A DNA stretch of 64,000 nucleotides from Symbiodinium natans (Eukaryota > Sar > Dinophyceae > Suessiales > Symbiodiniaceae), in assembly GCA_905221605.1 (NCBI GenBank), contig CAJNDS010001824.1, positions 426,548 to 490,547 on the forward strand, in the 5' to 3' direction. The translations under genes were made by a program, and so were the position numbers. Of this stretch, positions 1-9,948 are shown in pieces (positions within the stretch are counted from its first letter, which is position 1; every line of letters begins with the position of its first letter). The notes below the pieces were generated by a model that was given only the letters and a program-made list of their open reading frames with translations, did no database searches and was not told the origin of the DNA.

Positions 1-179
1 CTCATGGCCGGGTGCAAGGGTATCCGAAATAGAAAGAAGCCCACAGGGGCCCCACTACAGTAGTTGAGGGAACCTGGGCATCTGCGCAGCCTTGCAACAC
101 CATGCTCTTGCACCAAGCCACGCATCGCTTTCAAGCATCTCCTTGATGTCCAGGAGCGGAAGGGCGCCTCAGAAATGCT

Positions 180-290
180 GGGCGGTTTAGGGGTTTAGGG
201 GTTTAGGGGCTTAGGGGCTTAGGGGTTTAGGGGCTTAGGGGCTTAGGGGTTTAGGGGTTTAGGGGTTTAGGGGTTTGGGGCTTTAGGGGC
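180..290 (+). repeat. Degenerate telomere-type repeat (TTTAGGGG)
   Basis: About thirteen 8-bp units of the form TTTAGGGG or CTTAGGGG. This is the plant-type telomeric heptamer with an extra G. It is interstitial because unrelated sequence continues on both sides. Confidence 0.85.
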
Positions 291-1890
291 ATGGTGACCA
301 ATGACTGCACCCCAAGTGGCCGGTTCTTTGCAAGTCCATGTCGTTGAAGAGGCACGTAACCTTACCATCCGCCCGATGCTGACAAGAACTTGGCGCATCC
401 GAAAAGGGTCTGAGAGGCCGACTACCTGAAGACTGCACTCTTCCTTCTCCTGTTTCAGAGTGGAACCGTGAGTTAGTCTGTGCACCCGATGCCACGTGAA
501 CATGTTGGAAAGAAGCCTGAATGGCATCGTTCAGCAGACCCTCGTATTCAATGAAGTTGTCCGAAGCCTCGTCTGAAGGCACCACAATAAGAAGCCGATG
601 GAAGCCACACATGGCTTTACAGCTTCGTACTAGCTGCTAGCTGACAGGCTTGCCTGCTCGACGCGGATGTAGTCCTGATGCTGCAGCTGCCCACAGCTCA
701 GGCACACAAGTCGACTTCTTTGCGGTGCCAGGGTTCCTTTTCTCGCACTTCTGTATTCGCGCGCATAATGCAGTCGGAACTTTCGCAGAGCGTCGAAGTA
801 AGAGGCGCCTTCGGCAATTTGCAGTAAGCGTGGACGCAACGTAGGTTCCGCTGCAGTGGCTGTGCGCTGAAAGACGCCGACCATATGGAGAGTGAAGAGT
901 GCAGTCGCAAGCCATGAGCACAACTGGGCGGAGCATTCCCGCTACTTCGAGCAGCAACTGCTTTGAATAGGTTCCATGTCTGCATCACTATCCAACTTGC
1001 CACTCATTGATGAGAGTGCTTGCTCGCACTCTCTTCATTGTCGCCCGACTGGTCTGCCAGTGGTGGTAGCTATGCTACGGCTCATGTGTGGCTGCACGTT
1101 TAAATGCTCTCAAGCGTACTAGCCTGATGGCAGGCTAGCTGCAGCTGACCCTAGAAACAAAAGTTCACAACAGTTCCTGTCCGCCAAGCTCCTGCTGACA
1201 GATGGATGGGAAGTCACCAATTCAGCCATGGAAATGGGAAATGCCTGCGCGCAGGCAAACGTGCAACTACTCTGCACCCTGGGCCTGACTTGGGGGAACC
1301 CCCGCCCCTCCACCTATGAGTATGATAGAATCAACAGCGCAAGACACAGTTCATGCCCGGTCGCAACTGCTTCGCGCAATCACGACTTGACTTAACGAAA
1401 GCTTGGCCTAGCGTGCCCCAAACCCGCTGAAAGCCCCCCTGGCTCCCCCGAACCTTTGACAGGTCTTTGCCCCACACTCGCTTGGATCTGCAGTTCAGGA
1501 TCGCCGTCTGCGCAAGCTGATTTGCTAGCGTCTGTTGAGTGTGTTTCTCTCAATCGTGTGTTTCGGAGTAGCCCTTTAGACCCCTGGCTATCGTGGCGAC
1601 TAACTATCGCGCCCCGAGCCCCTTGAAGCACTGCAGCACCCTTAACTCCCAAACGTTTGACAGGTCATACGCGACACTCGCCTCACGTCGCAATACACCG
1701 CCGGAGCAACCGCCACCCCACTAACGTCGGCCACGACCGGCCCACGCACCCGCACATTCACAAGTCTTGGCTGGATCTCTAGCCGTCTGTGCGAGCTCAT
1801 TTGTGTACATTGTTCCCCAAACAGTCTACTGTTGGGGTTCTAAATTCATTTAAGGATTGCCGACATTCTGAGGACTGTTGCCGGGTTGCT
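291..1890. other. Sequence with no recognised gene
   Basis: Short overlapping open frames occur on both strands but none resembles a family I know. The most protein-like stretch is on the minus strand at about 505-612, beginning with residues RLLIVVPSDEASDNFIEYEG. It could be an isolated exon, but no partner exon was found. Confidence 0.3.
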
Positions 1891-1900
1891 GGGCTCCTTG

Positions 1901-1988
1901 TCTCCCTTTGTCTCCCTTTGTCTCCCTTTGTCTCCCTTTGTCTCCCTTTGTCTCCCTTTGTCTCCCTTTGTCTCCCTTTGTCTCCCTT
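1901..1988 (+). repeat. 10-bp tandem repeat TCTCCCTTTG
   Basis: Nearly nine perfect copies of TCTCCCTTTG, with a partial echo at about 2023-2040. Open frames across it on either strand are artefacts of the repeat. Confidence 0.97.
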
Positions 1989-2610
1989 CATGTGGGTGGC
2001 TTTGCCGGGTTGCTGTGCTTTGTCTCCCTTTGTCTCTCGTCGTCTACCGTGTTTCTTTGACGCGCCTTTGACTGTTTGGGGTCGTCGGTGGTGTGATTTT
2101 CCCGTGTCTTGCGGATAGCTCTTAGGTTCGCGGTCTTTGTGAGCATTTTCTGTATTTCTCTCTCAAAAGATATCCCGATGTGTGTGTGTGTGCATTTCTT
2201 TCAACATTGACCGCCCACCTCCCCCTGCTCATGATGCAACTATTCACCCACCGGCTGAATTCAAGCCTAGCTCCGCTAGCTTTCGTGATGAACATCTGCG
2301 GCCCTAGAACGTTTGTCAGTGGCCTTCGGAGGCATCAAGCACCGCCAGCCACCGCCATGCTCGCCTGTGGCACTCACACAACCAAGGCCTTGCGGCTCCG
2401 CAACATAGGCATCTTGAAACAACCTTTGCGTCAAGAATCCGCTCTTCAACTCACCTAAACTTCGGAACGCTACGCTTGGGAACTGAAGGAAACCCATCGA
2501 AACCCTACACCCATCCCAAATGCTGACCTTGTCCTGAAGACCCGGCCAGTGTGGATGGCCGGTCCAGGAAGCGGTCTCTAGCCTTGGTGGCACGCTATCG
2601 AAGATGAGTG

Positions 2611-2960
2611 ACAGCAATGATCGCCGTAGTGTTCGTCGTGGTGGCTGTGGCGGCAGCCGTGGTAGCGTTAGCGGCGGTGCTCGTGGTGATAGCAACTAAG
2701 ACCAAAATATGAGCAATCATCATAACGAAAATGATAGGAATAAGAAGAGCCACAATAAAGCACTTAACCCCCACCCCCCCCCCTCCACCCACCCCGCCTC
2801 CACCCACCCCCCCAGCATAACTAAACCAAGCCAAAAGCCTGAACCCAGGCAGCCCTATAGTTATGGTAGTAGTCGTAGTCGTAGAAGTCGTAGTCGTAGC
2901 AGTCGTCGTGGTGGCAGTGGTGGTAGTGGCGGTAGTGGTGGTAGTGGTGCACACGAAGCG
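2611..2960. repeat. Low-complexity GTG/GTA trinucleotide and C-rich tract
   Basis: Two stretches of imperfect GTG, GTA and GTC triplets (about 2611-2695 and 2860-2950) flank a C-rich tract (about 2770-2815). Predicted poly-Thr, poly-Val or poly-Ser peptides here come from base composition. Confidence 0.85.
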
Positions 2961-4099
2961 GGCTCATGAAAGAGCCTGCAAGGCAGAATGCAGGTGCAAG
3001 CACCAAAACGTGCACGGGACTGTGGCGAGAACACGGTTTGCACCGCACGCACACCTGGTAGAGATTTGCCTCATGGAACGATGCAGAAGCCCTGGTTACG
3101 ATGTCAGGAGTGTTCGGATCACGCAGCGCCTTGGCGATCCAAAAGGTGCGTCGCGCCGAGGCGAGAGCCCAGAGCCAGAGCCCGGCACCACACGGTAGCA
3201 CCAAGCTCAACGCAGGAGGGTCATCACAGTCAGAAGAATTCAGAAAAATAGCAAGTATCAGCTGCAATCATCGTACTGGTGGCTGTTGCAGCAACACTTT
3301 GGACAAAGCAGTGCGAAACAGTCACAGCAATTATAACAAAAAGTGACTGAATAAGCGCACAGAAAGCTTCAGGGCCCTGTCTTGCCAGGCAGCTCTTGCA
3401 AAATATCCGGGAAATCGTCCTCTGCACTGCCTTAGTCTTGTTCTGTTTCGGTTCGTGGTGCATGGGTAGATACAAAGAGGGCTATAACCCCATATAGTGT
3501 ACTTATAAACCCATGAACCACCAAGTACAATAGCAGCCCCACGGCACTGCAGGGTTGCAAAGCGCGACTCTAGGTTTTGGGTTTTTGCCACCCGCCTAAG
3601 GGTTTAGGTTTTGGGGTTTAGGGAGCAATGGCCACAGCCCATTCTGCCGAGCCGCACTTGGATGCAAATGTTGCCAAGAGATACTGGTTTCCCACCTGCA
3701 GCTTCCGTGAACAAGTACGGCATGCCGAGGTAGATTACGGGCAAGGCAAGCAGAACATGCCCAACTGCCACCCACAAACTGCTTCCATCTTACTAAAGGC
3801 CCACTGCGCAGCAATTCTTGCATCCGTTGGCACCCAGAAGCTGTGCCGCTTTTTCAGCCGGGCGGCCGCTCCCCCACCCTGGTGCACGAGGCGTCGGAGG
3901 AATGCTCTGATCAAGCATGGGTTCCTCAGACTGGGGCAACAGAAAGTATGACAGTGAGTTACTGATCTGTATTCTGGGCCTTGACCCTCAACTACAAAGG
4001 GAAAAACTTTGATGCAGATCACCCAACGCCTGCTTCGGGCAGAGTTGCCCAGCACCCCATATGAGAATTCATGCGTGTCTCCAGCACTTCTACAACCCG

Positions 4100-4372
4100 C
4101 AACATCCTTACGCCCTTTTATGGGAGCCTTGTTTTGAACACCATGACAGATGCTGCGTCCACCATGAAATGGTGCGGGCAAACCTACCGGTGGGAAATAA
4201 ACCGCGGGCACAGCTCCCCCCCACTTGTGGAAATAGACTACTGAAATTTCAGCGTTTTGGGCTTGAAGAGGCTCCCCGGCTCCCCCCCCGCCACCACGGA
4301 ACTAGACCACTAGAATTGCATTGTTTGAGGCGTTTGTTTTCCCCAAAACCCCGCCCCAGCTCCCCCACCCCA
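4100..4372. repeat. Degenerate dispersed repeat, left of the copia insertion
   Basis: Contains diverged copies of the motif GGAAATAGACTACTGAAATT (4229) and GGAACTAGACCACTAGAATT (4298). The same motif appears to the right of the retrotransposon at 13412. The copia element therefore inserted into this older repeat. Confidence 0.5.
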
Positions 4373-4377
4373 CGGGC

Positions 4378-4548
4378 TATGGGTATAGAAAACCCTAAGA
4401 ACCAAAAGCAGGCAAGCAGGCAGCAAGCAAAGGGGTTGGCCTCGCGGGCCTGATTGGCCTCGCGGGCCTTGTTTTGCAGCAGAAGCTGTGAGCATCGATG
4501 CTGCCGGATGGGGACCTGTGTGCCAAAGAAAGGCTGTACATCATGACA
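4378..4548 (-). repeat. 3' LTR of the copia element
   Basis: 171 bp, apparently identical to 13184-13354. It contains an internal 15-bp direct repeat (TTGGCCTCGCGGGCC twice). The stop codon of the RT/RNase H frame (4541-4543) lies inside it. The sense sequence just upstream is TTTTTTGGGA, which is a poor polypurine tract. Confidence 0.95.
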
Positions 4549-6538
4549 TCCCAAAAAAGGAGTGTTGGCACACAGTTAGCCGCTTCATGCGGGCTTTTCT
4601 ACGGACTCTTTGCTCCTTCCGGAGATTGGCCCTACGAGCTTCTTCTATCTCATCTTCGGCCGTCTGGACCACATTCAGAGTCCCCAAGCGCCTGAACTTG
4701 CCGAATAACTCGTCAATCATTTCTTTGGTAAGTCCGTCGGCATACTGGCGCCAGGTTGGCACCCAATGAAGGATCAAGACTCCTTCTTGCACCAGCTGTC
4801 TTGCCGCCATGATGTCAAGTGACACTTGGCGTTCCGTAGCCAGTTGCCCTGAGCCCGTGACATGGTCGTAGAGGCTTTTCGCGTCGCTGACCAAGTGGCC
4901 CTTGAACTGCAAGTCTGCGCGCCAGGTCGCCTCCACTTCCACCTTGCCCAGGTAGAGCGCCTCCAGCAGCTTCAGGTTGTAGACCAAACGGTCCGACGTC
5001 GTAGCCAAACTGCAACACTCTGCCGCCATCGAGCTGCGAACAACACGTGACACCTTGTTCGAGTGGAACTCCAGAATGCTGCCCTTTCCACTGCCAGTGA
5101 GCACACGCTGGTCTGTTACAAAATGGACTTCTCCACGTTGAGCCGAGTTGTCTGAGGCCTTTCCAAGAGAGGCATCGAAGTAGCTCACCAAGAGGGGTTC
5201 GCCTTGCAACGTCTGGAGCTTGAGGATGGCCATGCCTTCCTTAGCTGTAGCTTGTACTTGACGGAGGAGGTCGTTGGCAGCCTTGAGGTCCTTCACCTGG
5301 GGGTTGCCGACCTTCTGGGCCAAAGAGCTCACCTGGAAGAGGAACTCCGGGAGAACCAAGTGCACTGGCCAGCGCATTTGTGCTACAAGACGTCGTAGTT
5401 CTTTAAGTCCTGCAGCTCCCAGGCTGGCGTCGTCCTTCTCGACAGGAACCACAGCGGGCTTCAACTCCAAGATGTAGTTGTTCATGTCGTTGTAGAACAC
5501 CTGGTCTCGGACGTAGATCTGCATCCCTAGGTAGGAGCATGGCTTGTCGGTGACTTGGATCCACTCCTTGATTTTGAAGCTCGCGTCAATCGCCTTCCTG
5601 GTTTCTTCAGACGTCTGGCCATCTTCCAACGCCAAGAAACCATCATCAACGTGTAAGCAGAGAATTGCTGTTACCAGCAGAGATTGTCCTCGGCGAACAC
5701 GTTTCACGAACGTGGCTGGCGAAAAGCTAAGTTCTTCAAAGCCACACCGTTGGAGAAGCTCCTTTGCTTGGATATACCAGAGACGTGGCGCCTCACTGAG
5801 ACCATAGGCGCTCTTCAGTATACGCCAGAGGACTGCAGCGGACGCGCATTTGAGATCACCAGGGGGGCGGCAGTAAAGGTCTCTCTTGACTTCCTTGCCA
5901 CTCAAGAAGGCGGTTGAAACGTCGAAGAGCCAGAAAGACCACTTCTTCATCAGCCCAATCGTCATCGCCAGCCTGACCGCCGTCATCTGGGTCGTCGGTG
6001 CGTCTGTTCGCAAAGTGCCGCAGTCTGGATCCAGGTGGCCCGGAAGCACTATACGGCTCTTGGCAAGGAGCTCCTTGGCTCCTGCTATGGCCTTGTTCAC
6101 TCTTACCACACGTGCTGGCACCTTGAAGATTCTCGAGGTCGGAATCTTCTCTGCTTCTCCAGGACCCAGCTGTTCGATGACCTTGTTCTCGATCCAGGCG
6201 GACCACTCCTTGGCGTCGGACTTGTCGAAGGCCGCCCGCTCCTCAGGGGAGAAGGCACGAGGGTCCAGTTCCTTGCCATTAGCCTTCATTTTCAAAAGAA
6301 AGGCTTGCGTCACGAGGATATGGCTGGTGAGGTCGCGAACGGCGGCCTCGAAAAGCTCCGAGTCGGGAAGGTGCACGACGAAGGTCTCCCGGTCTCCTTG
6401 CCCTTGGACACGTAGAGTTTCTCCGCGGTGCTTTTGCCTTTCTTCAGGATTGCTTTGGCCTCTTTGATTTCCCCTTGTCGCAGATGTGACAGGTCCCGCT
6501 TCAGGAAGAGAGAAAGGCCCCGCCACATGTGCGGACAT
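4541..6538 (-). CDS. Reverse transcriptase-RNase H part of copia Pol
   Basis: RVT_2-type reverse transcriptase and RNase H. The fingers/palm motif FWLFDVSTAFLSGKEVKRDL carries the first catalytic Asp. LCLHVDDGFLA carries the paired Asp (codons 5642-5647), with His-Val in place of the usual Tyr-Val. RNase H begins at LLVSYFDASLGKASD. The product copies element RNA into cDNA and removes the template. The frame is -1 relative to the integrase frame. True Pol sequence probably begins near 6395 (RETFVVHLPDSELFEAAVRD) and residues upstream of that are out-of-frame readthrough. The frame ends within the 3' LTR. Confidence 0.88.
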   Translation of the reverse strand: MSAHVAGPFSLPEAGPVTSATRGNQRGQSNPEERQKHRGETLRVQGQGDRETFVVHLPDSELFEAAVRDLTSHILVTQAFLLKMKANGKELDPRAFSPEERAAFDKSDAKEWSAWIENKVIEQLGPGEAEKIPTSRIFKVPARVVRVNKAIAGAKELLAKSRIVLPGHLDPDCGTLRTDAPTTQMTAVRLAMTIGLMKKWSFWLFDVSTAFLSGKEVKRDLYCRPPGDLKCASAAVLWRILKSAYGLSEAPRLWYIQAKELLQRCGFEELSFSPATFVKRVRRGQSLLVTAILCLHVDDGFLALEDGQTSEETRKAIDASFKIKEWIQVTDKPCSYLGMQIYVRDQVFYNDMNNYILELKPAVVPVEKDDASLGAAGLKELRRLVAQMRWPVHLVLPEFLFQVSSLAQKVGNPQVKDLKAANDLLRQVQATAKEGMAILKLQTLQGEPLLVSYFDASLGKASDNSAQRGEVHFVTDQRVLTGSGKGSILEFHSNKVSRVVRSSMAAECCSLATTSDRLVYNLKLLEALYLGKVEVEATWRADLQFKGHLVSDAKSLYDHVTGSGQLATERQVSLDIMAARQLVQEGVLILHWVPTWRQYADGLTKEMIDELFGKFRRLGTLNVVQTAEDEIEEARRANLRKEQRVRRKARMKRLTVCQHSFFGMS

Positions 6539-9500
6539 CTTCGTCTCGGCCTTGCAGCAACTTCTGAAGAAGACTCCCTCCCCACCAAGATTTGCGAAGG
6601 GTTCTCCCCGTACATCAAAGTCACCCGTGACTTGCCACCACGAGGTCCTGGATGCTGTAGACGTTTGCGAGGTCGCCGGTGTACACGCGCCGCAGACAAG
6701 GGCATGTCCAGCAAGTGCGAGAGTTGCTCAACTTCTCGTCGAGGTAGCCATTCATTGGCTCTCAGGCGTTGTCCAGTGAGCTCGCCCTCGGACACGGCAG
6801 TGAGGACGTAGTTGGCAAAGTCCGTGGTCTTCACCCGTTTCAACTGCTCTTCAGGATCTTCTTGTTCATCCCGTTGTCGCTTTCGTTCTTGCCAGCGTCG
6901 AAGCTGAACTGGAAGATCATCGAGATGATCATAGACATTCGCCGGTGGATCCGGCGAGGGCACAGGCGGCGCTTGATCCCAAACAGCTTCCTCTTCGACG
7001 TCCGAGGGGCCGTCCAGCTCAGCAGCACAAGGTCCAAAAGGAACATCGGGGATAGGTTCATCCACTGGTGACTCCTCGGCTTGCTCTTCACGAGGACGTC
7101 GTAGTCGGGCTCGAAAACGTTGCAGACGGGGATCCAAAGGACCTTTAATCAGCTTTTTGACTGACTTCAGTCCAGCCATCATTCTCCGTGCCTCGGAGAG
7201 TTTGCGGCCAGCTCCACTCACTCGCCTCTTAGACGATATCCCGGGGCCCTGGGCAGAGAAAGGCGCCTCAGGTTCTTCAGGCGGGCCTGGTTCGTCAGAG
7301 ATGTCGATATAGCCTTTTGCCAAATCCAGCGCAGCCTCGTCCCGCAAGTCATGGCGGTTCGCATCCTCGACGGTGGCCCCCTTCAGGTTTGCCCCTGAGA
7401 CCAGCAGACACCGGCCTCGCCATGACACAAAATATCTGTCAGCGCCTTCCGGAACCAAAACTATGGCTGGCCCCCTCCATGCTCCAATGCCCTTTTTGTA
7501 TCGACGGTCTTGTGGTTGAGCTGGCGACCAAAAATACACCATCTCGCCTGGTGCATAGGAACGACGTTCTCCAGCCGGGGCTCGACGAAGGGCACGTTTA
7601 ATCTTTTCCAGCACATCGCCTCTCAAGAGAGCAATGCGCGCCGCCGCTCGAAGTTCTGCAGCGCGCGCCACCTCGCCGTCAATGCTCAACGCAAAACCCA
7701 TGCTCTTCCGGGACCAGACGTCATCATCGAGGAGTTCCGGAAAACAAGCCTGTCTCCCAAACAAAAGGAAGTGCGCACTGTGGCCTCCGCGACTGATGAC
7801 GGAGTTTTTCGCCTGGCAGGCCGCCGCCAAGCCCAGCTTCAGCTGAAGACGGCCCGTAAGCTGCTTCTCCTCCACAACGGCTTGGACAGCAACACCAAGC
7901 AAAGCGCCGTGACGTTCTGCATAGCCATTGCTCCAAGGGCTGTGCGAACCGACAAACTCGCTGTGAATGCTGTGGGCTTCCAACATCTGGATGAACTCAG
8001 TCTCCCACTCGCCACCCTGGTCAAGGCGGATGGTCTGAGGTGGACCGAAAAGCGAGATCCACCTCGACAAAAACTTGGCCGCCACATGTCCCGGACTGCG
8101 GTTCTTGAGCAACTTGGCCTGGCGGTAGGTCGTAGCCTCGTCCACAACCGACAGGGCCACGTAGACGCCACCTTTGTAGTCATGAAGGTACTTGAGGTCA
8201 GCATGGACACAAGTATTGAAGACCACAGCTCTCACCTCAGGCCGTGAAGGGTGTGGGCGCTTAGGCGGACAAGAGAGTTGGCAAGACGGACATTGCAGCT
8301 GCTGAGCCATCTTGACGGTGTCATCGGAAGCTCCTGCATGCTGGAGCATGCGCATCAGGCCTTCCGTAGTTGGGTGACCAAGCCGGCGATGAAGCATCAT
8401 CAGGCGTTCCATTTTGTCGGTCGGCGGCAGGTCCTTGAGATTTGAGGACACCTGTGGCGGGGAAGCCATTTCTGCCACCTCACTATTCTGATCCAGATGC
8501 ATGCCTTCATGGTCGCTATGTTCTGGGCCGCCGCCTTCAGCCCAAGCATCATGAGGGAACACCAAGCGCGCACTCTTGAAGTCTTGAGAGTCCTCCATGA
8601 ACCGCTCCTCCGGCACCAAAGGGGGGGTCAAGAAGGTCTCCGTCCGCTTTCGCCGTGAATTTTCGCCCTTCAGGAAATCTTCTGCTCCAAGAACAACGGC
8701 CTCAGCGAATTTGTTGGTGTACCCGCCGGTGAACTCAGCCATTGAACACCAACGACCACGTACTCGAACTCCTGACAGACACGGACTGTGTCGATGTCCT
8801 CCGCTGCAAAGACGACAGGCCCGTTTGAGAATTTCACGCTGGCCCGTCAAAAGGGTCGGCTTACGCAAGTGGAGGCCTCGCGCTTGAGGATCCCATTCAG
8901 CATCAGGTCGACGAAGCCCAAAAGCGCACATGTCGGTACGTTGTTTTGGAAGGCCCTCCCAAGTGTCAATCACCACAGGTTCCTTCCATGCTCTCGAGGA
9001 AAGAGGATTCTCCCCCAAAACAGCGCCCCCACGGGCTCGATGCGCAAAGAAGACGTCCTGGACCCACCCCAGCATCTTGCGTTGTTCCATTCTTCGAGCC
9101 GCCAATCTTTCAAGGTACTCAGCGCTGCGAAATCCGAAAGTTCGAAGCTCTGACCAGACCGCGCTCGGAAAAGCCACCACCAGGAAGTCAGGATCGAACT
9201 CGCGGATGTACTCAGAGGCCTGGCGTTGGTCTTGGGGCTCCAACAAGTTGTAGTTCGGGAGCGTCAAAGGCTCCCCGACCTCCCATCCTCGGTGGTGCGC
9301 CGCAAAACTCACGGCCATGGTCCAAGTGAAGATCTCGATGATTCTCCAAGGTCCTGGGCGACGCCGGGGTCGAAGCACTCCATCCTGGCAGCTTGTCACC
9401 AACACGCTTGGCTCACAAAGCAACGTTGTGGTAGAGGACGTCTGCGCTGTACGGCCTAAGTACTTCACATCACCCATTGCCGCGTTGATCTTCTTCCTCA

Positions 9501-9948
9501 TGTTCTTGTGGAAGTATCTCGTTCGGCTCTTGTCCGGGATCAACTCTTCTTGGTCGCTCAGGTCCTCGAACTCCAGGGCGATGTGCTTCTCAACGTCCTC
9601 CTTAGCTGGCAGGAGCTCCTCGTCGTCATCGGCGATCGGCTCCTCTTGGATCACTCCAAACTCGTGGCTGCTGATGCTTTCCACCTCGCTCTCCGAGCTC
9701 TCCTTCGAGAACTCCGAACCAGTCTCGTCGGCATCGGGGAGCTGCTGGATCACCTTTACTCCAAGATCACTTTCCAACAGATCAAGCCATTGTCGTTCGT
9801 TCTCTCGTCGTCTCTGCTCTCCGAAATCTCCAAAGAAGTCAGGCTCCTCTCGAGCCTCCTCCTCGGACTCTTCTTCGTCAGTCTCCGCCTGCTGGGATCT
9901 CTGGCACTCGTCACCAGTTGCAACAAAGGCCAAGCTATGAGGTCTCTC
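6310..9948 (-). CDS. Methyltransferase-like plus integrase part of copia Pol
   Basis: Open from just after a TGA at 9949-9951, with no upstream ATG, so it is probably reached by +1 frameshifting from Gag-protease. An acidic linker leads into a C5-methyltransferase-like domain (described separately). Then come GAG-pre-integrase/HHCC (LHRRLGHP ... CPSC) and the integrase core with HADLKYL, RLDQGGEWE and NGYAERHG supplying the D, D, E triad. A C-terminal region with WRGPAIVLVPEGADRYFV resembles a small beta-barrel DNA-binding tail. The frame ends at 6310, but similarity to Pol passes to the RT frame near 6390-6400, so the last residues are out of frame. Confidence 0.85.
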   Translation of the reverse strand, partial: ERPHSLAFVATGDECQRSQQAETDEEESEEEAREEPDFFGDFGEQRRRENERQWLDLLESDLGVKVIQQLPDADETGSEFSKESSESEVESISSHEFGVIQEEPIADDDEELLPAKEDVEKHIALEFEDLSDQEELIPDKSRTRYFHKNMRKKINAAMGDVKYLGRTAQTSSTTTLLCEPSVLVTSCQDGVLRPRRRPGPWRIIEIFTWTMAVSFAAHHRGWEVGEPLTLPNYNLLEPQDQRQASEYIREFDPDFLVVAFPSAVWSELRTFGFRSAEYLERLAARRMEQRKMLGWVQDVFFAHRARGGAVLGENPLSSRAWKEPVVIDTWEGLPKQRTDMCAFGLRRPDAEWDPQARGLHLRKPTLLTGQREILKRACRLCSGGHRHSPCLSGVRVRGRWCSMAEFTGGYTNKFAEAVVLGAEDFLKGENSRRKRTETFLTPPLVPEERFMEDSQDFKSARLVFPHDAWAEGGGPEHSDHEGMHLDQNSEVAEMASPPQVSSNLKDLPPTDKMERLMMLHRRLGHPTTEGLMRMLQHAGASDDTVKMAQQLQCPSCQLSCPPKRPHPSRPEVRAVVFNTCVHADLKYLHDYKGGVYVALSVVDEATTYRQAKLLKNRSPGHVAAKFLSRWISLFGPPQTIRLDQGGEWETEFIQMLEAHSIHSEFVGSHSPWSNGYAERHGALLGVAVQAVVEEKQLTGRLQLKLGLAAACQAKNSVISRGGHSAHFLLFGRQACFPELLDDDVWSRKSMGFALSIDGEVARAAELRAAARIALLRGDVLEKIKRALRRAPAGERRSYAPGEMVYFWSPAQPQDRRYKKGIGAWRGPAIVLVPEGADRYFVSWRGRCLLVSGANLKGATVEDANRHDLRDEAALDLAKGYIDISDEPGPPEEPEAPFSAQGPGISSKRRVSGAGRKLSEARRMMAGLKSVKKLIKGPLDPRLQRFRARLRRPREEQAEESPVDEPIPDVPFGPCAAELDGPSDVEEEAVWDQAPPVPSPDPPANVYDHLDDLPVQLRRWQERKRQRDEQEDPEEQLKRVKTTDFANYVLTAVSEGELTGQRLRANEWLPRREVEQLSHLLDMPLSAARVHRRPRKRLQHPGPRGGKSRVTLMYGENPSQILVGRESSSEVAARPRRRCPHMWRGLSLFLKRDLSHLRQGEIKEAKAILKKGKSTAEKLYVSKGKETGRPSSCTFPTRSFSRPPFATSPAISS
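8670..9365 (-). other. C5-cytosine-methyltransferase-like domain inside copia Pol
   Basis: Between protease and integrase lies a region with the motif order of a DNA cytosine-5 methyltransferase. RIIEIFTWTMAVSFAAHHRG resembles motif I (SAM binding). DPDFLVVAFPSAVWS sits where motif IV, PPC-x-x-S, is expected. AVLGENPLSSRAW resembles motif VI (ENV). A C-terminal GGYTNKFAEAV resembles motif X. The catalytic Cys of motif IV is replaced by Ser (AFPSAV, about 9153-9176), so methylation activity is doubtful. I recall reports of methyltransferases captured by eukaryotic retrotransposons, including in dinoflagellates. The assignment rests on motifs only. Confidence 0.55.

Noticed and set aside
1797-1991. 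A repetitive Lys/Gly/Asp/Arg-rich protein
   Set aside because: Produced entirely by translating the TCTCCCTTTG tandem repeat.
2595-2954. Poly-threonine, poly-valine and poly-serine proteins
   Set aside because: All arise from trinucleotide-repeat DNA, with every frame open for compositional reasons.
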